40,193 nt of DNA from DAORHV01 sp964448405 (GCA_964448405.1 CAYUVW010000015.1:1-40193), one strand, 5' to 3'; counted from the stretch's first letter, positions 23,011 through 30,676 are shown. A program made the numbers and translations. Notes: generated by a model from the sequence alone, not told the origin.

Positions 23011-23862
23011 CTAGGCGGCTCTTGTTTTCTTGCGTGGGAAAAACGGCATGAATTTCCGACGGAGTGCCTCCGCATCACGTGCGGATTTACGAACCGAGAT
23101 TTTGCACTTGGTTTTCATACGAAAAATCTCTGCGAATAATTGGGGGTCAAATTGCTCCATCGACCGCACCGATGCGAAGAAAAATGAAAAATGACGCGCG
23201 AGCTCCTCCGGAAGAACGCACTCTACAACGTAGTCTGCGTATACGATTAAGACATATCCTTCTTTGGGAAACGGCGATGCCAGATGAATGGACGTTTCGG
23301 CTGCATTGAGCGCTACAAGCTTGTCTCCATGTTTATCTAAGAACGTATCGTTTCCATGCAGTATGCGGCACGAAATGCCGCGCTGCTTCAAGCCGTGGTA
23401 AAAGCGTGTTTCCATTTCCGGAATACTCAACGCGAAATACGGATGCGACGCGTACTCAAGCCACTCTCCACCCTTCGAGACTTCGGTCAAACGCGTCAGG
23501 AGGTGATTCCAAATGGGGTCCAACCCCGCCAATGAGTCGGCATGGAATTCACGACGCTCGCCATCGCGACTCGGCAGCTCACGCTCTTCACCAGACGTGG
23601 ACAAATACAGCTGCTTCACCGTCGTAAAAAATCGCGCAATGAAAGATACCCACACTAAATTCAATGCGATCTTGCCTTTATTTTTCACGAGCATCTGACA
23701 CTCGACCATTTGGCCGATGACACGGTAAAGATTCGGCACGGAGGCATCCAGACCGCACTCCTGCAATTCCAAATGCAATGCCACCACTGTAATGCCTGGA
23801 CGACGTGCAAGAATCTCAATAATGGCACTGTGCAAAGGATGCAGTGGATCAAATGAAGTCAT
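23011..23862 (-). CDS. winged-helix regulator with C-terminal sensor-like domain, 283 aa
   Basis: The first 70 residues look like a winged helix-turn-helix (LHSAIIEILARRPGITVVALHLEL, SVPNLYRVIGQMVECQMLVKNKGKIAL), similar in layout to FUR/PadR/TrmB-type DNA-binding domains. The remaining 210 residues contain FYHGLKQRGISCRILHGNDTF and IHLASPFPKEGYVLIVYADYVVEC, which resembles the phospholipase-D-like effector domain of TrmB-type regulators, without HKD motifs. The C-terminus is basic (RRKFMPFFPRKKTR). I infer a transcription factor with an unknown ligand. It is divergent from the VOC gene at 23986 across an AT-rich gap, a possible target. Confidence 0.6.
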   Translation of the reverse strand: MTSFDPLHPLHSAIIEILARRPGITVVALHLELQECGLDASVPNLYRVIGQMVECQMLVKNKGKIALNLVWVSFIARFFTTVKQLYLSTSGEERELPSRDGERREFHADSLAGLDPIWNHLLTRLTEVSKGGEWLEYASHPYFALSIPEMETRFYHGLKQRGISCRILHGNDTFLDKHGDKLVALNAAETSIHLASPFPKEGYVLIVYADYVVECVLPEELARHFSFFFASVRSMEQFDPQLFAEIFRMKTKCKISVRKSARDAEALRRKFMPFFPRKKTRAA

Positions 23863-23973
23863 ATCAATGAATGCAGAAGATATTCTTATCGTACTAGAAA
23901 AATACTATATTTCTATTGAAAAATAATAAAATGACGAAGTGCGAGTGTCGCTGCCTCGTCCCCCGTTCATCCG

Positions 23974-23979
23974 TATACT
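23974..23979 (+). promoter_or_regulatory. -10 box of VOC gene (leaderless)
   Basis: TATACT ending 6 nt before the ATG at 23986. The 123-bp divergent gap 23863-23985 is AT-rich in its first half and holds nothing else I can name. Confidence 0.6.
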
Positions 23980-23985
23980 ACGCGC

Positions 23986-24411
23986 ATGCAACCCGCTGCC
24001 TCACTCATTACGCTCGGCGTGACCGACTTCAATCGGTCTTTGCGGTTTTACCGTGACGGACTCGGCTGGCCGACGACGGCAAAAGAAAGTGATCCGGTGG
24101 CATTTTTTCAATTGCACAACATTATCCTGGGGCTATGGTCGCGCGAAGAATTGGCGAAGGACGCCAGAATTCCGAATACGAAACCGGGCTTCGGCGGCAT
24201 ATCGATTGCACACAATGTCGGCAGCGAAAAAGAAGTAGATGACGTACTGGCAACAGCCGAGCGCGCCGGAGCGAAGATTCTCAAGCCTGCCGAAAAAGTG
24301 TTCTGGGGCGGTTACAGCGGCTACTTTGCCGATCCCGAGGGGCACCTGTGGGAAGTTGCATACAACCCTCATTGGAAATTGGACGAGCGGGGTATGGCTA
24401 CGCTTGCATGA
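23986..24411 (+). CDS. VOC-superfamily (glyoxalase/bleomycin-resistance-type) protein, 141 aa
   Basis: A small metal-dependent vicinal-oxygen-chelate protein. The paired beta-alpha-beta-beta-beta modules are visible: LITLGVTDFNRSLRFYRDGLGW opens the first, and GGYSGYFADPEGHLWEVAYNP ends the second with the usual metal-ligand Glu. Members act as glyoxalases, dioxygenases or drug-binding resistance proteins; the substrate here is unknown. Length fits a single-chain, probably dimeric enzyme. The start is set by TATACT six bases upstream. A hairpin just after the stop may end its transcript before the tRNA-Gly gene. Confidence 0.88.
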   Translation: MQPAASLITLGVTDFNRSLRFYRDGLGWPTTAKESDPVAFFQLHNIILGLWSREELAKDARIPNTKPGFGGISIAHNVGSEKEVDDVLATAERAGAKILKPAEKVFWGGYSGYFADPEGHLWEVAYNPHWKLDERGMATLA

Positions 24412-24412
24412 C

Positions 24413-24451
24413 AAAGATGCTTTTGTCGCACGCAGAACAAAGCATCCTTGC
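24413..24451 (+). terminator. hairpin after VOC gene
   Basis: An imperfect stem pairs CAAAGATGCTTTTGT with ACAAAGCATCCTTG, one bulge and one mismatch. There is no run of T after it, so it is only a candidate terminator; its right edge overlaps the -35 of the tRNA promoter. Confidence 0.4.
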
Positions 24452-24476
24452 AACCCTGAGGTACGTTGTGTAGCAT
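24448..24476 (+). promoter_or_regulatory. promoter of tRNA-Gly
   Basis: TTGCAA (24448-24453), 17-bp spacer, TAGCAT (24471-24476); the tRNA begins 20 nt after the -10. Confidence 0.55.
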
Positions 24477-24496
24477 TGGCAGGCTCTTTTGAATCT

Positions 24497-24570
24497 GCGG
24501 GTATCGTACAGTGGTAGTACGGCGCCTTGCCATGGCGCAGATGCGGGTTCGATTCCCGCTACCCGCTCCA
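24497..24570 (+). tRNA. tRNA-Gly (GCC)
   Basis: A 74-nt cloverleaf with acceptor stem GCGGGTA/TACCCGC, D-arm GTAC/GTAC, anticodon stem GCGCC/GGCGC with loop TTGCCAT (anticodon GCC), T-arm GCGGG/CCCGC with TTCGATT loop, and an encoded 3' CCA. An AT-rich nuclease gene follows directly. Confidence 0.95.
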
Positions 24571-24655
24571 CCTATTTCCAAAGGTGGGTTCGAGAGCCAA
24601 ATATCACCATCGCACGGAAAGAATTCCAAATATAGACAGATTATGAATATAATTG

Positions 24656-24661
24656 TATAAT
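24656..24661 (+). promoter_or_regulatory. -10 box of nuclease gene (leaderless)
   Basis: TATAAT ending 7 nt before the ATG at 24669, inside a strongly AT-rich stretch. Confidence 0.55.
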
Positions 24662-24668
24662 TATATTT

Positions 24669-25142
24669 ATGCTGTCCAAAACAGAGCGAAAGGCATCCCT
24701 GAGCTTTAAGGGTGCTATTAAGTCGAATCGATATGGAGTGATTCATGAGCCAAAATATTTGACTACCTCTGGAGTTCGAGTGAGAAGCTGGGGTGAGCAA
24801 GAAATTGCAAACTTCCTAACAGAACAAGGCATCCGCTTTCGATACGAACGTGAAATTTGGCTTGGCTATTTGAGGGTACGACCAGATTTCTATTTACCTG
24901 ACTACGATATCTACATTGAACATTTTGGGGTGAGAAATTTGGAGTATCAACGAAAGGCTAAGGTGAAAGAATTTTTGTACAAAAAGCAGGGCCTTCGGCT
25001 TATTTCTTTGCATTATTCAAATGAAGGAAATCTAGGCGCAATGATTAAGCTTCAGTTTGAAAGAATTACTCATAAACGTTTCCCGCAGAAGAAATACTTC
25101 AGCTGGAAAATCAAGAATCATGCTCATGCTTTTCAAGCCTAA
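24669..25142 (+). CDS. PD-(D/E)XK-type endonuclease-like protein, 157 aa
   Basis: A small putative nuclease. SWGEQEIANFL with Glu43, then YEREIWLGYLRVRPDFYLPDYDIYIEHFG with Asp73 and Glu84, match the core of the PD-(D/E)XK fold as found in DUF559/Vsr-like nucleases and in the insert of some UvrD-like helicases. The usual Lys after the second acidic residue is not in place, so the active-site pattern is variant. There is no helicase or methyltransferase next to it. The gene is clearly more AT-rich than its neighbours and begins about 100 bp after the tRNA-Gly, suggesting horizontal acquisition at the tRNA. Start set by TATAAT seven bases upstream. Confidence 0.7.
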   Translation: MLSKTERKASLSFKGAIKSNRYGVIHEPKYLTTSGVRVRSWGEQEIANFLTEQGIRFRYEREIWLGYLRVRPDFYLPDYDIYIEHFGVRNLEYQRKAKVKEFLYKKQGLRLISLHYSNEGNLGAMIKLQFERITHKRFPQKKYFSWKIKNHAHAFQA

Positions 25143-25288
25143 CGTTTAGTTCGGAATATTCTGTTATAAGCTCCCATATGGAGCTCCAACATCTTCATAT
25201 CAACCCACCACCGCGTTCCAACGTTTCTTAATTCACTCTTTCCATGTGAACAGTGATGTAATTTATAAATTGTGTTATAATATACTTC
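25143..25288. other. AT-rich intergenic stretch after nuclease gene
   Basis: Contains a small hairpin AGCTCC/GGAGCT (loop CATAT) near 25172-25188, a perfect 10-bp palindrome ATTTATAAAT (25261-25270) and the promoter of the next gene. No repeat of the tRNA-Gly end was found here, so no right attachment site is visible. Confidence 0.4.
25276..25281 (+). promoter_or_regulatory. -10 box of 25289 gene (leaderless)
   Basis: Perfect TATAAT ending 7 nt before the ATG at 25289. Confidence 0.6.
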
Positions 25289-25900
25289 ATGGTTGAAGAC
25301 CTCAAAACACATACGGACAACTCAACTGACAGAGATCTCGAAGAAACCGTACAGGCAGCCGGGTTCGCCAACGTGCGACAGGCGCGCGATGCAATCCGCT
25401 ATCTCCTCACGCCGCTGGAGCAACAGATTTCGGGGCGCGAGCCAGAAACGGACGAATGGATCGGCAGGGCGCTGAATGTCGAGCCCGGCCCACCCGGTCT
25501 GACCGTGCGGGAAAAAGAGGCGGCATCTGGGAAGTACTTCGAAGTCGTCTGGTGCGACGAGGCAGGCAATGTGCGGGGGAAGGCGAAAATCGTGTTCCGT
25601 AGGGCGACGCAAATATGGGGAGTGAATTCCATCGCCGTCGACCAGTCGCTGCACCGCGATGAACGACGCCGCATCGCCAATCAAATCTATGACGAACTCT
25701 TTCGTCGGGACTGGATGCGCGCGGCAAGTATGAGCATATCCCCGGCAGCGGTGAAAGCGCGGCATAGGCAATATGCCAATCGTTTGGAAAAACTGCCGAC
25801 TGCGGCCGTGCGGCGCCTGGCAGACCTGGAGCTGCTAGCCGGCGAGACTGCCGGGGAAATCGAGCGCCTCCTCTCGCAAAAATCGGATACGGGCAGCTAA
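25289..25900 (+). CDS. hypothetical protein, 203 aa
   Basis: Not recognised. The protein is soluble, charged and Arg/Glu-rich, with no signal peptide or membrane helix. Residues 15-50 look helical (LEETVQAAGFANVRQARDAIRYLL); a beta-like middle (YFEVVWCDEAGNVRGKAKIVFR) is followed by helices with QSLHRDERRRIANQIYDELFRRDW. GC content returns to the level of the chromosome, unlike the nuclease before it. The start follows TATAAT by seven bases. It is followed by a convergent DUF5661-type gene after 44 nt. Confidence 0.6.
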   Translation: MVEDLKTHTDNSTDRDLEETVQAAGFANVRQARDAIRYLLTPLEQQISGREPETDEWIGRALNVEPGPPGLTVREKEAASGKYFEVVWCDEAGNVRGKAKIVFRRATQIWGVNSIAVDQSLHRDERRRIANQIYDELFRRDWMRAASMSISPAAVKARHRQYANRLEKLPTAAVRRLADLELLAGETAGEIERLLSQKSDTGS

Positions 25901-25944
25901 GTGCAATCGAGGATAGGCAACGTACTTCCCAAAAAGACCTCGCT

Positions 25945-26220
25945 CTACTTTCGGGTGCTCCAGTACGCATCGGCTTCGTCCTCCAGTTTCTGTAAGCGCT
26001 GATAGTAATCCGGGAACTCTTTCAGGTGAGCCCAGGCGATTTTGCCCGTGAGTATAGGATCATCATTGGTGACGTTCGTTTCCGGATCGTGACTGCCATG
26101 CTCGAACTCCACTTCCATGCCGCGGCGGAACTCTTCTGCCGAAAATTTGGCAACGGCCCAGTCGATCCGAATGGATGCGGCAACAGCCTGCGCCTCGTCG
26201 AGAGTGACTTGCTTCTTCAT
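25945..26220 (-). CDS. DUF5661-like protein, 91 aa
   Basis: A small acidic protein that I match by memory to DUF5661: the run IRIDWAVAKFSAEEFRRGMEVEFEHG, then TNVTNDD and TGKIAWAHLKEFPDYYQRL, is the family's characteristic pattern. Members occur in phages and in Patescibacteria and have no known function. MKKQVTLDEAQAV at 26220 is the natural start; an open frame further upstream would overlap the divergent DUF2231 gene. It is transcribed divergently from that gene across 70 bp, so the two may share regulation. Confidence 0.75.
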   Translation of the reverse strand: MKKQVTLDEAQAVAASIRIDWAVAKFSAEEFRRGMEVEFEHGSHDPETNVTNDDPILTGKIAWAHLKEFPDYYQRLQKLEDEADAYWSTRK

Positions 26221-26278
26221 AGAAGAACACGGTACTCCATGTTCACCAAATACCAGAGGAAAACACGAAGAAAAGGAG

Positions 26279-26284
26279 TAGAAT
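26279..26284 (+). promoter_or_regulatory. -10 box of DUF2231 gene (leaderless)
   Basis: TAGAAT ending 6 nt before the ATG at 26291. Confidence 0.5.
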
Positions 26285-26290
26285 CCGCTC

Positions 26291-26818
26291 ATGAATCTCC
26301 ACCCCATCGTCGTCCACTTCCCTATCGCGCTGCTGTGTCTGTACAGCTTCTTCGAAGTTATCAAACGTTGGACCAAAGCACCCTACTGGACCCAGGTCCG
26401 CGCCGTCTTGGTTATTGCTGGAACGTTGGGTGCGTTCGCCAGCCTGCAAACCGGCGAAGTCGCCGAGCATCTGTTCGGTGCCACGCCGGGTTCACAGACG
26501 CACAACGTTTTGGAAATGCACGCACTCTTCGCAAAAATCACGACATGGGCCTATGCGGTACTGGCATGCAGCTACCTCGTACTCTGGCTCAAAGAGAATC
26601 CGTCTGTGCGCAAGTTGGTACCCAAGAGCGTTGCATCTCCGGTGCGGGTTATTGTACGCATCGCCAAGACGATACTGACGACGCCGATTGCACCGATCTT
26701 GGCGATTCTTGGCTTTGTCGGACTGAGCATTGTCGGCGCGCTCGGCGCAACGCTGGTGTATGGACCAGATTTTGACCCGGCAACATCGCTCGTGAACAAG
26801 ATGCTGTTCGGGAACTAG
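26291..26818 (+). CDS. DUF2231-like membrane protein, 175 aa
   Basis: A four-helix membrane protein opening with HPIVVHFPIALLCLYSFFEV, the signature of DUF2231, whose conserved histidines are thought to bind haem or a metal. Helices: about 5-25, 38-55, 75-100, and 135-160 (TPIAPILAILGFVGLSIVGALGATLVYG). A conserved TGEVAEHLFG loop and a second histidine-bearing segment (NVLEMHALFAKI) are present. Function in electron transfer is possible but not established. The next gene follows after 7 nt and is probably in the same transcript. Confidence 0.8.
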   Translation: MNLHPIVVHFPIALLCLYSFFEVIKRWTKAPYWTQVRAVLVIAGTLGAFASLQTGEVAEHLFGATPGSQTHNVLEMHALFAKITTWAYAVLACSYLVLWLKENPSVRKLVPKSVASPVRVIVRIAKTILTTPIAPILAILGFVGLSIVGALGATLVYGPDFDPATSLVNKMLFGN

Positions 26819-26825
26819 CCTCACC

Positions 26826-27341
26826 ATGGCCAAGCGCACGTCAACAACAATCACCGTACGCGACAGCATGCAGCGCTGCACGTACGAACTCACGGAACCC
26901 GAAGGCAAGAACTTCGATCCGCGTTTCCGGCCCGAACTCACCCCTAAGCAAATGTTGGAATTGGGCGTGTTCGGCGGCAAGTACATGACCGATTGCCGCG
27001 ACGAATTCCCGGCTGATTGGTTCGAGAACGCGAAGTTGTGCCATGAGAAGCACGATGCATCGCTGAACTGCTTCGGCATCAACGCCAGCCAGCCGCTCTC
27101 CGTCTGGCGCAAGAACGGCTGGATCCACCCGGCAGATCCGCGCGGTTGGTTTCAGTGGTATTGCCGCTACTACCGCGGCCGCCGCATGCCCATGGAAGAC
27201 GAACGACAAATCAAGCGCTGGTACGCCATCCGCAGACACATTGCCCAAATCCGTGCCAATTGCGCACGCGGCGACCTGACCTGCCGAAGACGCCAACGCC
27301 AAGCCGTGCTCCATTGGGCATACGACAGCCGCCTCATGTAA
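26826..27341 (+). CDS. conserved protein of unknown function, 171 aa
   Basis: I recognise the pattern but not a function: FGGKYMTDCRDEFPADWFENAKL, then LNCFGINASQPLSVWRKNGW, DPRGWFQWYCRYYRGRRMP and CRRRQRQAVLHWAYDSRLM. Such proteins occur in many bacteria and some eukaryotes, with conserved Trp, Tyr, Arg and Cys positions that suggest nucleic acid or cofactor binding. It is basic, with no membrane segment. It starts 7 nt after the DUF2231 gene and ends 57 nt before the next gene, which has its own promoter. Confidence 0.75.
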   Translation: MAKRTSTTITVRDSMQRCTYELTEPEGKNFDPRFRPELTPKQMLELGVFGGKYMTDCRDEFPADWFENAKLCHEKHDASLNCFGINASQPLSVWRKNGWIHPADPRGWFQWYCRYYRGRRMPMEDERQIKRWYAIRRHIAQIRANCARGDLTCRRRQRQAVLHWAYDSRLM

Positions 27342-27363
27342 GGAAACACGTGACGCTAAACGA

Positions 27364-27392
27364 TTGTAAGCAATTTCTGCTTTTGACATACT
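27364..27392 (+). promoter_or_regulatory. promoter of 27399 VOC gene
   Basis: TTGTAA (27364-27369), 17-bp spacer, CATACT (27387-27392); the -10 ends 6 nt before the ATG, a leaderless arrangement with a good -35. Confidence 0.65.
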
Positions 27393-27398
27393 GGAACC

Positions 27399-27803
27399 AT
27401 GCCAAACATGCACCCCGTCGTACACTTCGAAATGCCCGCCAAAGACCGCGAGCGGATGAAGAAATTCTACGAGAACGCCTTTGGCTGGAAGATGCAGCAA
27501 CTGGGTGCCGAAATGGGCAACTATGTCGTCGCACACACGGGTGAAACCGACGCGAAAACAGGCATGATCAAAAAGCCGGGCATGATCAACGGTGGGTTCT
27601 ATGAGCGCACCGACGCGAGCCAAGCTCCATCGCTGGTGATCGCAGTGGAAGACATAAAGGCGCACATCGAAGTTGTAAAGAAGGCAGGTGGCAAGTTGGA
27701 GGGCGAGCCCATGGATATCCCGGGAGTGGGCTGGCACGCTGCATTCATCGACCCCGAAGGCAATCGCGTCAGCATGCTGCAGCCCCGCAAAGAAATGAAC
27801 TGA
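27399..27803 (+). CDS. VOC-superfamily protein, 134 aa
   Basis: A second vicinal-oxygen-chelate protein, not closely similar to the one at 23986. The first module is HPVVHFEMPAKDRERMKKFYENAFGWKM, the second ends with GVGWHAAFIDPEGNRVSMLQP. The pattern resembles the PhnB/CFP30-like subgroup often annotated as glyoxalase-like. The second module lacks the Glu usually seen after the DPEGN turn (Ser instead), so the metal site may be altered. The substrate is unknown. It has its own promoter and is followed by a membrane-protein gene with another promoter. Confidence 0.88.
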   Translation: MPNMHPVVHFEMPAKDRERMKKFYENAFGWKMQQLGAEMGNYVVAHTGETDAKTGMIKKPGMINGGFYERTDASQAPSLVIAVEDIKAHIEVVKKAGGKLEGEPMDIPGVGWHAAFIDPEGNRVSMLQPRKEMN

Positions 27804-27823
27804 TGACGGTGTGAAACGACTGC

Positions 27824-27829
27824 TACACT
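27824..27829 (+). promoter_or_regulatory. -10 box of 27842 gene
   Basis: TACACT ending 12 nt before the ATG at 27842; no clear -35. Confidence 0.4.
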
Positions 27830-27841
27830 CACCGTCCACGC

Positions 27842-28711
27842 ATGCAAACAATCGCCACTCCTCCGTCGTCCGTCCGCCACAACTGGTGGCTGGAACAAGT
27901 CGTGCCACTTGTGCTGACGGTCGTGTCGTTCGGCGTGTTATGGGCAATGCTCCATGGCGAGGTAATACTCCTGAATCACTTCTCGCCAGGTGAGCCTATT
28001 CTGTCCAAGATTCTCTGGGCCGACGTGCTTGTGGGCCTGACGATTTATTTGAAAACCTCCATCGACTTCGCCATTTTCATCGGCCACCTCATGCGCACGC
28101 ATCCGGGGTGGAAGAATCGCATCGCGATTGAATCCGGCACGGCACTGGGGAACGCGCTTGGCACGTTTATCATTCTGGCGCTGTGGAACTTCTTCCGCGA
28201 AATCGAATGGCTGCTTGCGCTCATGGTGCTGATTGCATCGCTGGTGCTGCTGAAGCTTGCCGAGGACGGACTGGAGCATGCCGAAGGCGAAGATGCCGCC
28301 AGGTATCCTGCCGTGTTCAAGTCCGCCGTTCATTGGTGCAAAGCAGTGCTTTCACGTATCAACAAGATTTTCGCACCCGTACTCGGCCGCCTGATTCCGC
28401 ATGCCACGCTCAACGTCACGAAATCGTACAATCTTACCGGCTTGCTGGTGTTCTCCGGCTCCATTCCGTTCATCCTCGGCCTGGATGACTTCGCCGGATA
28501 CGTACCGCTGTTCAACGTGGTGCATGTGTACGGATTCGCCGTGGGCGTCTTGCTCGGCCACATGCTCCTGAACCTGTGCTTGTTCTTATCACCGGATACA
28601 ACCATTCGCCTGGTGAAGCAGCCCATCATTTCGTTCCTCGGCTCGCTGGCATTCGTCGGTCTGGCAATCTGGGGTCTGACGGAAGTCTGGCATATTCTGC
28701 ATCTGGTCTAA
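27842..28711 (+). CDS. polytopic membrane protein, transporter-like, 289 aa
   Basis: About seven hydrophobic helices: 20-40, 55-75, 98-118, 123-142, 205-222, 228-250 and 260-285. The two halves carry related stretches, TIYLKTSIDFAIFIGHLM in the first and ILGLDDFAGYVPLFNVVHVYGF in the second, each with an acidic residue inside a helix and a following Gly. That two-repeat layout recalls LysE/CadD-type exporters, but the similarity is weak and I do not assign a substrate. A charged cytoplasmic loop lies at about 145-190. An own -10 box precedes it. Confidence 0.65.
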   Translation: MQTIATPPSSVRHNWWLEQVVPLVLTVVSFGVLWAMLHGEVILLNHFSPGEPILSKILWADVLVGLTIYLKTSIDFAIFIGHLMRTHPGWKNRIAIESGTALGNALGTFIILALWNFFREIEWLLALMVLIASLVLLKLAEDGLEHAEGEDAARYPAVFKSAVHWCKAVLSRINKIFAPVLGRLIPHATLNVTKSYNLTGLLVFSGSIPFILGLDDFAGYVPLFNVVHVYGFAVGVLLGHMLLNLCLFLSPDTTIRLVKQPIISFLGSLAFVGLAIWGLTEVWHILHLV

Positions 28712-28740
28712 GCGAAGTCTTGTACGAATCGCGTAAATTT

Positions 28741-28768
28741 TTGACAAAATCTAAAAAAGTAGTAGCGT
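28741..28768 (+). promoter_or_regulatory. promoter of 28775 gene
   Basis: Consensus TTGACA (28741-28746), 16-bp spacer, weak TAGCGT (28763-28768) ending 6 nt before the ATG. Confidence 0.5.
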
Positions 28769-28774
28769 TTCTTC

Positions 28775-29491
28775 ATGTTGAGTCAGAAGCCATTCCAGGA
28801 AGCCGCAGAAGAAATTGCGCGGCACCCGTTCTTGCTGGAAGCGAGCGCGGGGACATTGCCTCTTGCAAAATGGGAGCGCTATTTTTCGGCACGTCTAGAA
28901 ACCGGACCGGGATTCGTCATCTTCCTGGAGCGACTGCAGCGCCAAGCAGAAATCCTACAACTGGCAGATGTGGCAACCGCCGTAAAGGAAAACCGCCAAG
29001 AGGAGCTGGGAATCGTGGATGGCGAAGTCATTCCTGAACGGGCGCACCATGAATGGCGGCGCTGGTTCCGCGACGGCATGAAAGATGTTTTTTTCAGTCG
29101 CGGTATGACACTGCGCAGTGGGCCACCGGCCGATTTCACCGAAGTGAACGGTTACCCACATGCATTCAATGCACTGAACGCGCGTGGCGACGTGGTTGAA
29201 TCCATGGGCGCACTGGCAGTACTGGAGCTCGGACTTGGCTACGAATACACCGAAATTTTGAAAGGCATGGGCATCGTGTTTCCTGGCGAGCTCACTTCCA
29301 AGCAGAAAACCTACCTCGTCAGTCATGCCCGGCATGAAGAGCGCCACTTCCGTGAAGTCTACGAACCGCTTGCGGCTATCTGTCGTTCGCGTGAAGAGGT
29401 GGACCGCGCACTGCGTGGAGCAACAATCGCCAAACAAACGAAACTTGGATTTCTTGATGGTGCCTACCGTGGCGAGCCGGGTGCGGCGTAG
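28775..29491 (+). CDS. haem-oxygenase-like iron-dependent oxidase (TENA/PqqC fold), 238 aa
   Basis: An all-helical protein of the haem-oxygenase-like superfamily. Members of its diiron or PqqC-like branches carry out oxidations with O2; others bind thiamine-related ligands. Seen: the opening helix FQEAAEEIARHPFLLEAS, a Glu-rich helix KENRQEELG, the His pair HHEWRRWF, MGALAVLELGLGYEYTEIL, and SHARHEERHFREVYEP near the C-terminus, whose Glu/His spacing fits metal ligands. The chain length is typical. No PQQ or thiamine genes are near, so its substrate is open. It has a TTGACA promoter of its own. Confidence 0.8.
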   Translation: MLSQKPFQEAAEEIARHPFLLEASAGTLPLAKWERYFSARLETGPGFVIFLERLQRQAEILQLADVATAVKENRQEELGIVDGEVIPERAHHEWRRWFRDGMKDVFFSRGMTLRSGPPADFTEVNGYPHAFNALNARGDVVESMGALAVLELGLGYEYTEILKGMGIVFPGELTSKQKTYLVSHARHEERHFREVYEPLAAICRSREEVDRALRGATIAKQTKLGFLDGAYRGEPGAA

Positions 29492-29535
29492 TAGGAAAGC
29501 GCAACATGCACCCTTGCGAAATGCATAGTATTCTT

Positions 29536-29541
29536 TACAAT
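29536..29541 (+). promoter_or_regulatory. -10 box of 29552 gene
   Basis: TACAAT ending 10 nt before the ATG at 29552. Confidence 0.5.
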
Positions 29542-29551
29542 AGATGCCCCT

Positions 29552-30595
29552 ATGCATACGCCATTCTCCGGACCGGAGACACCGACCACGGCGCAGCAGA
29601 TGCAAGAGCTGCATGCCGCACTCGGCATAGAGCACGTGAACGTGTTCAAGATGAAGCAGCCGCCGATCGGCGCGCACCCCAAAGTGCTGCGCGCGTACCA
29701 CATGTTCCGCACCCTGCCGGACATGTGGCATGAGCAATTCAGCGCACTGCTGGGCAACGGAGAAACGTTCGGCCTGATGAGCCCCAGCGGCATGCCCTTC
29801 GACGCGGATGCCTTCGACGCGTACCTCAGAACACTGAACGACCCGAACGCCATCACATGGGTGCTGCGCGAAGCCACCGAACTCACCATCGACCGGGCGA
29901 CCATGCAGTTCGGCATGCGTTGCCGCGGTGCACTCAATGCGGAGATACCTAGCGAAAGCGGCATGCCGGAACGCTACGCCGAAGCCGATGCAATCATGAC
30001 CGGACTCATTACCAATCCGACGACGCTGGCACGCATGAAGGAACGTCGTTGGGGCACGGAAGCCGCCGCTCGCCAAGGTTTCCGCGCTGCGCGCGATGCA
30101 GAATGGCGTTTGCAGGGCGTCATTCCGGATACGGCGGCTATTGGGTACAATAGGCAACTCAGCCAAGATGAAGCTGCCGCGTTATCCGGGGAAGGCATTG
30201 CCGGAACGCTCTCCGCACTGGCCGATTCTCACGAACAAGTATTTCTCGCTATCCGCTCGGTTCTTCGCGGCACCGATGATCATGCTCTGGACGTTCCGTA
30301 TGACTGGAGTGCATTCAACATCGTTGAGCGTGGCGACGGCAAGCTGACGCTGGACATTTCCCGCGAGGTGTTCGACAAGGTGCGCGCGAATCCGCCTGAA
30401 ACGGACGACCCGTGGACCGGCTGTCCGGCCATACCGTTCATCCGGCAATACCATCTGTGGAGCTCGCTGATCGCACGACGATTCTACCTGCCACACATTC
30501 CACGCCTGCAAGCCGAAGCGCGCAAACGTCAGACAACGCCAATCTCTCCTGCACCTCAGCCGGACGCGACGGTGAAGAAGGAATTGAAGGTGTAA
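29552..30595 (+). CDS. hypothetical protein, 347 aa
   Basis: Not recognised. A soluble protein with no signal peptide or membrane helix, mostly helical, rich in Ala, Pro and Arg. Two segments look conserved in character: MFRTLPDMWHEQFSALLGNGETFGLM (about 50-75) and a C-terminal TGCPAIPFIRQYHLWSSLI (about 295-315). Its tail is Lys/Pro-rich and disordered. Start is supported by a TACAAT ten bases upstream. The gene ends 5 nt before the 3' end of the convergent tRNA-Arg gene. Confidence 0.65.
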   Translation: MHTPFSGPETPTTAQQMQELHAALGIEHVNVFKMKQPPIGAHPKVLRAYHMFRTLPDMWHEQFSALLGNGETFGLMSPSGMPFDADAFDAYLRTLNDPNAITWVLREATELTIDRATMQFGMRCRGALNAEIPSESGMPERYAEADAIMTGLITNPTTLARMKERRWGTEAAARQGFRAARDAEWRLQGVIPDTAAIGYNRQLSQDEAAALSGEGIAGTLSALADSHEQVFLAIRSVLRGTDDHALDVPYDWSAFNIVERGDGKLTLDISREVFDKVRANPPETDDPWTGCPAIPFIRQYHLWSSLIARRFYLPHIPRLQAEARKRQTTPISPAPQPDATVKKELKV

Positions 30596-30600
30596 AGAAG

Positions 30601-30676
30601 TGGTGCGCTCGGTGGGGGTCGAACCCACAACCTTCGCCTTCGGAGGGCGACGCTCTATCCATTGAGCTACGAGCGC
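30601..30676 (-). tRNA. tRNA-Arg (CCG)
   Basis: A 76-nt cloverleaf on the minus strand: acceptor GCGCTCG/CGAGCGC, D-arm GCTC/GAGC, anticodon stem TCGCC/GGCGA with loop CTCCGAA (anticodon CCG, decoding CGG), T-arm GTGGG/CCCAC with TTCGACC loop, and an encoded CCA. A duplicated fragment of its 5' end lies upstream at 30750-30768. Confidence 0.95.

Noticed and set aside
26841..27947. 368-codon open frame on the minus strand
   Set aside because: It covers the 26826 gene, the VOC gene and part of the membrane gene on the other strand, all with recognisable motifs and promoters.
28955..30166. 403-codon open frame on the minus strand
   Set aside because: Antisense to the haem-oxygenase-like gene and the 29552 gene, Cys/His-rich as expected for a shadow frame, without promoter.
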